The notes under the pieces were generated by a model. It did not search any database. It was not told the DNA's origin and was given only the letters and a program-made list of their open reading frames with translations. A program made the position numbers and the translations under genes. This document shows positions 34,187 through 41,399 of a stretch of 42,509 bases of DNA, piece by piece; position 1 is the stretch's first letter, and the number at the start of each line of letters is the position of its first letter. Origin of the DNA: a bacterium (GTDB taxonomy: Bacteria > Patescibacteriota > Saccharimonadia > Saccharimonadales > OMJO01); assembly GCA_900299395.1 (NCBI GenBank), contig OMJO01000015.1, forward strand, positions 1-42,509, written 5' to 3'.

Positions 34187-34390
34187 ATGGCAAAGATATT
34201 TAAACACCGCACTGACGTTGCATACTTTGACTACAAGGATTTTAAGACCTTGCAGCGCTATGTAAATCAGTACGGCCAAATCGAAACACGCAAGAAAACC
34301 GGACTCAAAGAGCACGAACAACGCCGTTTGGCGATTGCTATTAAGCGTGCCCGTCACCTTGCACTGTTACCATTCGTAGCAAATAACTAA
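34187..34390 (+). CDS. rpsR: Small ribosomal subunit protein S18
   Basis: 67 residues, near the family minimum. [20 protein letters not shown] and [12 protein letters not shown] are S18 signatures. Pairs with S6 on 16S rRNA. AAGGAG lies 5-10 bases before ATG 34187. Confidence 0.95.
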   Translation: MAKIFKHRTDVAYFDYKDFKTLQRYVNQYGQIETRKKTGLKEHEQRRLAIAIKRARHLALLPFVANN

Positions 34391-34398
34391 GGCTTACC

Positions 34399-34962
34399 AT
34401 GGCATTTGGCGTAACAGACCTAAAGAAGGGCCAGATTTTTCAACTCGACGGTGTACCGTACCGAGTAGTGAACTATGCTCAAAAAGTAATGGGCCGTGGC
34501 GGTTCCATCGTAAATGTAAAAATCAAGAGCCTCATTGATGGGCGCGTACTTGATAAGACCTTCAAAGGTAATGAGTCGATCGAGCCAGCCGATGTGACCA
34601 ATCGCAATGTTCAATACCTCTACAAAGATAGTGCTGCGTATTTTTTCATGGACGATGATAGCTATGAGCAGTTTGAAGTGCCGCTTGATGATGCTGAAGA
34701 GATCGAAGGCTACATCAAAGAGGGTGATGCTGTGCAAGCGCAGCTATTTGACGGGCGTGTGATTAACATTGTTCTACCAAAGAACGTGCCACTCAAGGTG
34801 ACCTATACCGAGAACGCCGTAAAGGGCGATACCAGCTCGGCAATTACCAAAGACGCCACACTCGAAACAGGATTGGTGATCAAAGTTCCAGCATTCATCA
34901 AGACGGGTGATCTAATAAGTGTCGATACGACTACTGGCGCTTATCGCGAGCGCGTAAAATAA
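34399..34962 (+). CDS. efp: Elongation factor P with Arg at the tip
   Basis: 187 residues with the KOW, OB and C-terminal domains of EF-P. Relieves ribosome stalling at polyproline. The loop that reaches the peptidyl-transferase centre reads QKVMGRGGSIVNVK, so the position of the modified Lys (E. coli K34) is Arg. The C-terminus TGDLISVDTTTGAYRERVK is typical. Follows rpsR by 8 bases in the same operon. Confidence 0.95.
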   Translation: MAFGVTDLKKGQIFQLDGVPYRVVNYAQKVMGRGGSIVNVKIKSLIDGRVLDKTFKGNESIEPADVTNRNVQYLYKDSAAYFFMDDDSYEQFEVPLDDAEEIEGYIKEGDAVQAQLFDGRVINIVLPKNVPLKVTYTENAVKGDTSSAITKDATLETGLVIKVPAFIKTGDLISVDTTTGAYRERVK

Positions 34963-34967
34963 AAGAT

Positions 34968-35432
34968 ATGAACGAGTATATGCTCGCAGTTTTACTGGAG
35001 CAGAAAGAGCAAGGTGAATCATTTGGCCGTTGGCCACTGCACATTACACTTGTGCCGTGGTTTGATATACCAGGCAATCTCAGCGAGGCCGTAGGGGCGC
35101 TTATGGGTACCTTGCAGTCATCGCATGCGTTTTCTGTTACAACTGGATCGAAGACCTCCTTACACGGGCGAAAAGTGGCGCTTATCCGTGATTCAGCTGC
35201 ACTTCGGGCGCTTCATGTGAAGTTACTGGACTTTGTGGGAGAGTATGGGCGTAGCGCTGAACCATTACGTTACGTAGGCCAAGAATATACGCCACATATA
35301 ACAGAGAAGGTGAATGCTACGGTCCAGCCGGGTTTTGCCGTAGCTGTTAAGAAGATCTATCTCATAGAAGCGCCCAAGACCAACCCCAGTACGCGAATCA
35401 AGAGAGTCGCGTGTGTAGGAGAGTTGGCATGA
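34968..35432 (+). CDS. 2H phosphoesterase (LigT/2'-5' RNA ligase-like)
   Basis: 154 residues. Two HxT motifs mark the 2H superfamily: HITLVPW near residue 25 and HITEKV near residue 105, separated by the expected span. Members act on 2',3'-cyclic phosphates of RNA or nucleotides. Starts 5 bases after efp and overlaps tlyA by the last base pair of ATGA, so it belongs to the translation operon. Confidence 0.85.
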   Translation: MNEYMLAVLLEQKEQGESFGRWPLHITLVPWFDIPGNLSEAVGALMGTLQSSHAFSVTTGSKTSLHGRKVALIRDSAALRALHVKLLDFVGEYGRSAEPLRYVGQEYTPHITEKVNATVQPGFAVAVKKIYLIEAPKTNPSTRIKRVACVGELA

Positions 35433-36145
35433 GGCAGCGGCTCGATAAAACGCTGGTGAGTCTAGGGATGGCATCAACACGCAGCCAGGCAGAGAACTTT
35501 ATAAAACTAGGCACTGTTACTGTAAATGGTGAAGTATGTCGTAAACCGGGTGCAATGGTCACCGACAATGATGCTCTCAAAGTTACCGCAGAAGAACAGT
35601 ATGTTTCCCGCGCGGGGCTGAAACTAATGTCGGTTGCCGGAAAACTCAAGCTCAACTTTAAGGGCAAAATAATGCTTGATGTTGGCAGTAGCACAGGGGG
35701 CTTCACTGATTATGCCCTGCAGCATGGTGCTAAAAGGGTAGTGGCAGTAGATGTAGGGACCAATCAGCTGCATCCGACGTTACGTGGTCACGAGCGCATC
35801 GACCTTCGTGAACAGACAGACATCCGTGATGTGGAGCTGAATGCAATACCAGACATTGTGACTATTGATGTGTCATTTGTGAGTCTCCGGGATATACTCC
35901 CGAGTGTAGCGAAGTTAAGTGACGCAAACACGCAGATTGTCGCCATGGTTAAACCCCAGTTTGAGGCAGGCCAGAGTAGCATTAAACACAAAGGCGTTAT
36001 CAAGAACGATGCCATGCGACGACAGGTGTTAAAAGACTTCGAAACGTGGGTACAAAAATTGTTCATAATCGTTGCAAAGGCCGATTCTGAGGTAGCTGGC
36101 GCGAAAGGCAACGTAGAGCGTTTTTATCTACTCAAGAAACTTTAG
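35429..36145 (+). CDS. tlyA: TlyA-family rRNA 2'-O-methyltransferase
   Basis: 238 residues from ATG 35429 (ATGA overlap). An N-terminal S4 RNA-binding domain (RQRLDKTLVSLGMASTRSQA) leads into an FtsJ-like methyltransferase with SAM motif LDVGSSTGGFTDY. The K-D-K-E tetrad is visible: Lys in SRAGLKL, Asp in TIDVSFVS, Lys in MVKPQFEAG, Glu in GNVERF. Relatives methylate 16S and 23S rRNA. The hemolysin name used for the family is historic. Confidence 0.93.
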   Translation: MRQRLDKTLVSLGMASTRSQAENFIKLGTVTVNGEVCRKPGAMVTDNDALKVTAEEQYVSRAGLKLMSVAGKLKLNFKGKIMLDVGSSTGGFTDYALQHGAKRVVAVDVGTNQLHPTLRGHERIDLREQTDIRDVELNAIPDIVTIDVSFVSLRDILPSVAKLSDANTQIVAMVKPQFEAGQSSIKHKGVIKNDAMRRQVLKDFETWVQKLFIIVAKADSEVAGAKGNVERFYLLKKL

Positions 36146-36177
36146 GTTAGTTCTCGCAACAGAGTAAACGCTTATGC

Positions 36178-36183
36178 TACACT
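36178..36183 (+). promoter_or_regulatory. -10 box of the 36190 gene
   Basis: TACACT, 6 bases before ATG 36190. TATGCT (36173-36178) overlaps it and is an alternative. The message would be leaderless or nearly so. Confidence 0.45.
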
Positions 36184-36189
36184 GCCAGT

Positions 36190-36882
36190 ATGTATTATTA
36201 CAGCCGTGCAGAGGCGGGGCGAAAGCTTGCAGCAAAGTTGTTAGGGTATCAGACAAAAAACTGCGCCATCATTGCGCTTAGTCCTGGCGCAGTATTAGTT
36301 GGTGCACAGATTGCTATCAAGTTGCACTCTAACCTCATGATGCTGACGACAGAGAATATTGAAATTCCTGGCGAAAACTCACCATACGGGGCGATAAATG
36401 AAGCCAATATTTTAACGTATAACAATTCTTTCTCTACCGGTGAGATAGAAGAATTTAACATGGAGTACTTTAACCTCATTGAGCAGCAACGTTTACAGAA
36501 AGTACAGAAGCTACATAGGCTTATAGATGCTAATGGGCAGGTACGCCGCGAGCTGCTGAAAAATCATGTCGTCATTGTCGTTGCCGATGGGCTATCGAGT
36601 GGTCTTTCGCTTGATGTAGCAGGCGATTACCTCAAGCCAATCCGTGTGCAAAAGCTTATTGCGGTATGTCCGGTTGCCAGCCCGCAGGCCGTTGATCGTA
36701 TGCGCCTATTCTCAGATGAGGTGCATTGTTTGTCGGTTACCGAAAACTTCGTGGAAACGAACCATTATTACGAGGACAATACCATTCCAAGCAAGGAAGG
36801 GCTTTATAAGATAATCCGTAATATTTCTCTTAGTTGGGACAGGCCAGACTCGGCTAACGTGCGTACGGCAGCTATACGTTAA
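36190..36882 (+). CDS. Phosphoribosyltransferase-like protein, PRPP loop altered
   Basis: 230 residues. The layout follows a type I PRTase: AGRKLAAKLLG start, IIALSPGAVLVGAQIAIKL, ENSPYGAINE, then a PRPP-loop position VVIVVADGLSSGLSLDVA. In active enzymes this loop reads VDDGxxTG; here the first acidic residue is Ala and Thr is Ser, so activity may be weak or absent. The C-terminal part has LIAVCPVASPQAVDRM. Resembles predicted PRTases of the ComF-like group. The end overlaps ychF by 11 bases. Confidence 0.7.
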   Translation: MYYYSRAEAGRKLAAKLLGYQTKNCAIIALSPGAVLVGAQIAIKLHSNLMMLTTENIEIPGENSPYGAINEANILTYNNSFSTGEIEEFNMEYFNLIEQQRLQKVQKLHRLIDANGQVRRELLKNHVVIVVADGLSSGLSLDVAGDYLKPIRVQKLIAVCPVASPQAVDRMRLFSDEVHCLSVTENFVETNHYYEDNTIPSKEGLYKIIRNISLSWDRPDSANVRTAAIR

Positions 36883-37951
36883 ATCGGAACTCTACGACAT
36901 CATTTGGTTGCATAATGTAGTCTTTGCCTTCGGTACGGACCTTGCCAGATGCTTTGGCTGCAGTTTCGCTGCCTGCGGCAATAAGATCCGTGTAGTCCAC
37001 AACTTGTGCCGCAATAAACCCGCGTTCAAAATCGGTATGGATAACGCCAGCCGCTTGCGGGGCAGTTGCCCCCTTGGGAATTGTCCAGGCACGTACTTCT
37101 TGTTCACCAGCGGTGAGATAGCTTTGCAAGCCGAGCACATCGTAGGCAGCATGGATGAGTTGGGATAGCCCAGATTCCGTTACGTCGTAACTCTCCAATA
37201 ATTCGGCACGGTCATTCTCATCGAGGCCTTGCAGTTCACTTTCTAATTTTGCACATACAAAAATAACCTGGGCTGGCGCTACAAGCTTAGACAACTCCTG
37301 CTGTCTCTCATCATTAGCTAGGGTGGCTTCGTCAACGTTGAAAAGGTAAATGATGGGTTTGGCAGTGAGTAAGTGCAGATCTTCTATATGTTCTCGATTC
37401 AAGGGTTGGGGCGCGTGAAAAAGGGGTGTACCAGCATCAAGTAGCACTTTTGCTTCTTGCAGCGAATCGACAATCGGCTTGAGTTTGGGATTGGCACGAG
37501 CCTCTTTCTCAATCTTTGGTAATCTATTGGTGACGGTCTGCAGGTCTGCCAAGACCAACTCGGTGTTTATAACGTCGATATCTTTGCGGGGGTCAATCTC
37601 ATTGTCGACATGCACAACATCGGCATCAGTGAACGCGCGAACCACCTGGACGATGGCATTACAGCTTCTAATATGGCTCAAAAACTGATTGCCCAAACCT
37701 TCACCCTTGCTGGCGCCGGCCACTAACCCGGCAATATCTACAAACGTAACAGTAGCTGGTACGACTTTTTTGGACTGATAGAGCTCAGCAAGCTTCTGTA
37801 GCCGTGTGTCCGGGATAGGCACAATGCCGGTGTTGGGCTCAATCGTTGCAAAAGGATAATTAGCCGCCAGAATATTGTTGTTCGTCAGGGCATTAAACAG
37901 TGTGGACTTGCCAACATTGGGCAGCCCGACGATCCCAATTGATAAACTCAT
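36872..37951 (-). CDS. ychF: Redox/ribosome-associated GTPase-family ATPase YchF
   Basis: 359 residues, typical length. Walker A GLPNVGKSTLFNAL, VDIAGLVAGASKGEGLGN (G3), FNVDE (atypical G4, the reason YchF binds ATP). The TGS domain is at the C-terminus with GVIHTDFERGFIAAQVV and PNDVVEFRFNV. Start ATG 37951 lies 6 bases from TATACT on the minus strand. Confidence 0.97.
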   Translation of the reverse strand: MSLSIGIVGLPNVGKSTLFNALTNNNILAANYPFATIEPNTGIVPIPDTRLQKLAELYQSKKVVPATVTFVDIAGLVAGASKGEGLGNQFLSHIRSCNAIVQVVRAFTDADVVHVDNEIDPRKDIDVINTELVLADLQTVTNRLPKIEKEARANPKLKPIVDSLQEAKVLLDAGTPLFHAPQPLNREHIEDLHLLTAKPIIYLFNVDEATLANDERQQELSKLVAPAQVIFVCAKLESELQGLDENDRAELLESYDVTESGLSQLIHAAYDVLGLQSYLTAGEQEVRAWTIPKGATAPQAAGVIHTDFERGFIAAQVVDYTDLIAAGSETAAKASGKVRTEGKDYIMQPNDVVEFRFNV

Positions 37952-37957
37952 GCACAG

Positions 37958-37963
37958 AGTATA
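37958..37963 (-). promoter_or_regulatory. -10 box of ychF
   Basis: TATACT read on the minus strand (37963-37958), 6 bases before ATG 37951. Leaderless. Confidence 0.6.
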
Positions 37964-38029
37964 CCATCTGTTGGTCGTCTTTTAATCCCTATGCTACCCT
38001 TAGGAAGAAATATTGAGAGGGGATAGACC

Positions 38030-38719
38030 TTGTATAGGGGTAAGAAGATAACGGTATACATGCCGTGTCGCAATGAGGCAAGAAATTTGCCTCGGGTTTT
38101 GAAAAGTATTCCACCGTTTGTTGATGAGGTTTTGGTCGTCGATAATAATTCGACTGATACAACTTTGCAGGTTGCGAAAAAATACGGGGTCCGAGTGATT
38201 ACTGAAGAACGTACAAAGAACGGTATCGGGTATGGCTTTGCGCATATTAGTGGTATTAAGGCTGCAACGGGTGACATTATTGTGGCTTGTGATAGTGATG
38301 GACAGCATCCCCTCAAAGAATTAGCCACAATGATTGATTTATTGCTGGACGAAGGTGCTGATTTTATCTCGTGCAGTCGCTATCACAAACAACATATCGC
38401 CAAGATTCCAGTGAAGTTACGAATAGGGGTTTCGGCACTCAACATGGAAGTGCGGGTGTTATATGGAGTCAAAATACGGGATATTCTTTCTGGTATGTGG
38501 GTTTTTAAAAGGTCTATACGTACCAAACTACAGCTCACAGAGGGGGATTGGAACCTAAGCCCACAAATAAAGATCAACGCGGCTACCCATCCGAAGATCG
38601 TTTTTAGGGAGTTCCCCATTGAGCAAAAACAGCGAGAGGGCACGTCGCATCAAAATTACGTTTCGTCTGGGGTGCGACACGCTTGGTGGATAGCTAAAAA
38701 TCGAATTAAGAGGGGGTGA
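38030..38719 (+). CDS. Family 2 glycosyltransferase
   Basis: 229 residues from TTG 38030, behind GAGAGGGG 7 bases upstream. An ATG at 38060 would lose the first strand of the nucleotide fold. GT-A fold: ITVYMPCRNEARNL, VDEVLVVDNNSTDTT and the metal motif CDSDGQHP. SGMWVFKRSI follows the acceptor region. It transfers a sugar from a nucleotide-sugar or polyprenyl donor on the cytoplasmic face. Size fits dolichyl-phosphate-sugar synthase-like or polyprenol-linked enzymes, which would supply the membrane protein that follows. Confidence 0.88.
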   Translation: MYRGKKITVYMPCRNEARNLPRVLKSIPPFVDEVLVVDNNSTDTTLQVAKKYGVRVITEERTKNGIGYGFAHISGIKAATGDIIVACDSDGQHPLKELATMIDLLLDEGADFISCSRYHKQHIAKIPVKLRIGVSALNMEVRVLYGVKIRDILSGMWVFKRSIRTKLQLTEGDWNLSPQIKINAATHPKIVFREFPIEQKQREGTSHQNYVSSGVRHAWWIAKNRIKRG

Positions 38720-38723
38720 AGAT

Positions 38724-40745
38724 ATGAAGTTGCTGTTGATTCAGTTATTCTGGTTCTCCTTTGCACTGATAGGCTACGCACTCACACATGTTATCTGCAG
38801 ACTATTTCCAAGTAGCCGATACGCAGCGATCACTAAGGGCATCAACCAACTTCATGTGCTCACAGGGTTTCTGCATGCATTTGTCATCGGATTCTTGGCC
38901 TATGCAATTTTCACGACGCCTGCGTACATAATCGGTACTCCAATACCGATTCTTTGTTTTATTTATGTGGCATGTCTGCTTTTTATGATCGCAGGGATTA
39001 TCTATGGTAGGGCGCGCCTAAAACTACGATTGGGGGGTACGTTACCGTGGTGGTTGATAATCGTAACCTTCATTTTGATATTTGATTATGTGTACGCACT
39101 ACATACAGCGCCAAACTTACTAACGGGTGATGCATGGGTTCACATAGCAAAGGTCAGCCAAATGTCTAGGGGTTCCATTACGCTATCCGATCCGTTTTTT
39201 GGCTACAACGGAGTGGTAGAACTCCGCTACTCTGCAAATCTTATGCATGCGCTCATGGCCGTTGGCGCGAGACTGCTAGGTGTCTCTGCAGTCACAATGT
39301 GGACGGCGTCAATGGGATTTTTCCGTCTTGTAATGTGGCTTAGTTTATTTACGATGACATTTTCGTCATTACCAATGAAGATACGGCGTATTTGGTCGTA
39401 CGGTGTGCTTTGTATTCTCCCGTTTTTGAGCCCTGTCTTTTTCTCGACTGCACTGTATCCGGACAGGATAGCACTCGCGTGGTCAGCGATTGCCCTCACA
39501 GGGCTACTTATGCTGGACACCATGAAGGGCAAGTATCTTTTCATAGTTGGCTGCACACTGGTTGCGCTGACACATACCCTGAACGCGCTGATGCTGGCCT
39601 CGTTTGTGGCATTCTTCACAGCTGTTTTATGTATAACTCGAAGACCGAGTAGGCAAGAACTCATGACGCTTTTAGTAGGATGTTTTATATGTCTTATTCC
39701 TGTCGCTGCACTTGCATACTATCCAAATCTTTCGGCGCATAGTGAAACGGCAGTCAATGCAGCACAAATAAGTGGTTCTAAGCTTGAGATTTTACATTGG
39801 AAATCTCTAAGGGTTGTCACTGTGCATTTCGGGGAAGTCATCAATGCCGCAATTGTTTTATCTGCCGGCGCTTTATATTGGGTTATAAGAAAAACAAAAC
39901 AACGTTATGCGGTACACCGCATCGTTATTTTGTCTGGGTTCTTATTGGCGATCTCGTTGTTGTTAGGCTACTCTCCGGCCGTGTTTGGATTCATTGGCCT
40001 TCTATGGCTTATAGCGGTGCAAAAAGATCTGTATAAGCGATTGCTATTGAGTTGCCTCACGGTTTTCTATGCGTTCATTATCTATAATCCCTTGATTCTC
40101 ACGCCTTTAATGGGTCGTCTTCCGCCCTGGGGGATCGCACGCTTTAGAGAGCTCAATGTATTGGCCTTGGGGGCACCTTTGATTGCAATGTTTGCTATGT
40201 CGGATCATCTGCTGCAGTCTGTGAAGGTCAAAAACCAGGTTATGCCAGTAGTACTTGCAGTAGGGATGATGTTTGTATTTGTGCCATTTCCGCACAAGCT
40301 TTCGCTGAATACTGCTTCACCCCAAAGACATGATGATTCCCAGACAGTGGCTCAACAACAAACTGAGCTCCAGCGGGCTGCTCAATATATCCATGGCGTA
40401 ACCTACACAGGTACAAACTTGCAACTCCCGCTCACCCTTGCTTCTGTCAGTAGAGTTTCGTTGGTAAATCTCAATGAATATGCTGCCACGCCAATGGTGA
40501 ATAGTGTGCAACGGCAACATTGCGCTAACGTGCTTGCTGCAACGTTGCGTGAAAGTGATCTTGCTACTGCTGGGGTGCAAACAGTAATACTAGATACCTC
40601 AACAGATAAAGATTTAGTCGCATTGGCGGATGCAAAGCCCTACCTAAAACTACTGTACTCTTATAATCAGTATAGAGTATACAATGTTCAGCCTGTTGAT
40701 GGTGTTGCGCAGGGGAGTGATTGCAAAATAGCACATAAGCAATGA
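38724..40745 (+). CDS. Large polytopic membrane protein, possible GT-C glycosyltransferase
   Basis: 673 residues with about 13 hydrophobic segments. The first external loop after helix 4 contains LTGDAWVHIAKVSQMSRG, an acidic motif in the place where GT-C enzymes carry the catalytic Asp. The C-terminal 170 residues are a soluble, probably extracytoplasmic domain. This fits a lipid-linked sugar transferase acting on proteins or glycans outside the membrane, with the upstream GT2 making the donor. The function is inferred from topology and neighbour. GGGGGTGA lies before ATG 38724. Confidence 0.65.
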   Translation: MKLLLIQLFWFSFALIGYALTHVICRLFPSSRYAAITKGINQLHVLTGFLHAFVIGFLAYAIFTTPAYIIGTPIPILCFIYVACLLFMIAGIIYGRARLKLRLGGTLPWWLIIVTFILIFDYVYALHTAPNLLTGDAWVHIAKVSQMSRGSITLSDPFFGYNGVVELRYSANLMHALMAVGARLLGVSAVTMWTASMGFFRLVMWLSLFTMTFSSLPMKIRRIWSYGVLCILPFLSPVFFSTALYPDRIALAWSAIALTGLLMLDTMKGKYLFIVGCTLVALTHTLNALMLASFVAFFTAVLCITRRPSRQELMTLLVGCFICLIPVAALAYYPNLSAHSETAVNAAQISGSKLEILHWKSLRVVTVHFGEVINAAIVLSAGALYWVIRKTKQRYAVHRIVILSGFLLAISLLLGYSPAVFGFIGLLWLIAVQKDLYKRLLLSCLTVFYAFIIYNPLILTPLMGRLPPWGIARFRELNVLALGAPLIAMFAMSDHLLQSVKVKNQVMPVVLAVGMMFVFVPFPHKLSLNTASPQRHDDSQTVAQQQTELQRAAQYIHGVTYTGTNLQLPLTLASVSRVSLVNLNEYAATPMVNSVQRQHCANVLAATLRESDLATAGVQTVILDTSTDKDLVALADAKPYLKLLYSYNQYRVYNVQPVDGVAQGSDCKIAHKQ

Positions 40746-40837
40746 ATGGATCTAACCTTGTCGTTGAGCGTATGTTCACGCCAGTGAAGCATGGTATGCT
40801 TATGGAAGTAGGTAAGGGTGCGGCTTTTCATGAGTAA
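40742..40837 (+). CDS. Possible 31-residue small protein
   Basis: ATG 40742 overlaps the stop of the previous gene (ATGA), and its TAA (40835-40837) lies just after the next gene's ATG 40830. The product is MNGSNLVVERMFTPVKHGMLM and ten more residues. The tight coupling on both sides suggests translation, perhaps only as a bridge to the next gene. No Shine-Dalgarno is clear. Confidence 0.35.
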   Translation: MNGSNLVVERMFTPVKHGMLMEVGKGAAFHE

Positions 40838-41399
40838 GCAGTCACAATCGGATGGTCCAATACAAAGTTGGTCCACAAAGGCGAACAGCGGAGTAGTGCG
40901 GCGAAAAAAACGAGTTATAACTACCGTGTTGTTTGTTATTTTGTGCGTGGCTATCTACTACCTATATCCAACCATCAGATCCCAGTACAACAATAACTTT
41001 ACAGTTGGTAAAGACTGCACGGATTCGAAGCGTGAGGAGTGCACCTTACTCAACGAATCAGTCAAGCTATTTGATGCGAGTAAAGTCAAAGATTTGAGCA
41101 GAGTAGTCGATAACATTAGAAAAACTCGTGATTATTCGCAGGACCCGAACCTGATGTATGTGTTAGTAACATATGATATAAACCGCAGCGATGGTGACAA
41201 TGGGCGCAAAGATCTCAACCAACTAAAAAAGGTCTACACCAAAGCCGGTTACGATAAGGTCTTAGTTCAGGTTGGTGCTGTAAAACCATCAGATTTGGAA
41301 GAAAAAATAAAGTTCCTAGAAGATCAAGCAATGCAAGTGAAAAAGAACAACTGGGGGGTTAAGACGGATGGCACTACCCAACAGGGGGTTCCACAGTGA
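40830..41399 (+). CDS. Single-pass membrane protein, unknown function
   Basis: 189 residues from ATG 40830 (GTG 40818 is also possible). A polar cytoplasmic tail with a basic RRKKRVITT precedes one transmembrane helix (TVLFVILCVAIYYLY, about residues 31-47). The external domain has two Cys spaced by 9 residues (DCTDSKREEC) and ends in helices with LEEKIKFLEDQAMQV. No family recognised. It overlaps the secreted protein's GTG start by four bases and belongs to the surface module. Confidence 0.7.
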   Translation: MSKQSQSDGPIQSWSTKANSGVVRRKKRVITTVLFVILCVAIYYLYPTIRSQYNNNFTVGKDCTDSKREECTLLNESVKLFDASKVKDLSRVVDNIRKTRDYSQDPNLMYVLVTYDINRSDGDNGRKDLNQLKKVYTKAGYDKVLVQVGAVKPSDLEEKIKFLEDQAMQVKKNNWGVKTDGTTQQGVPQ

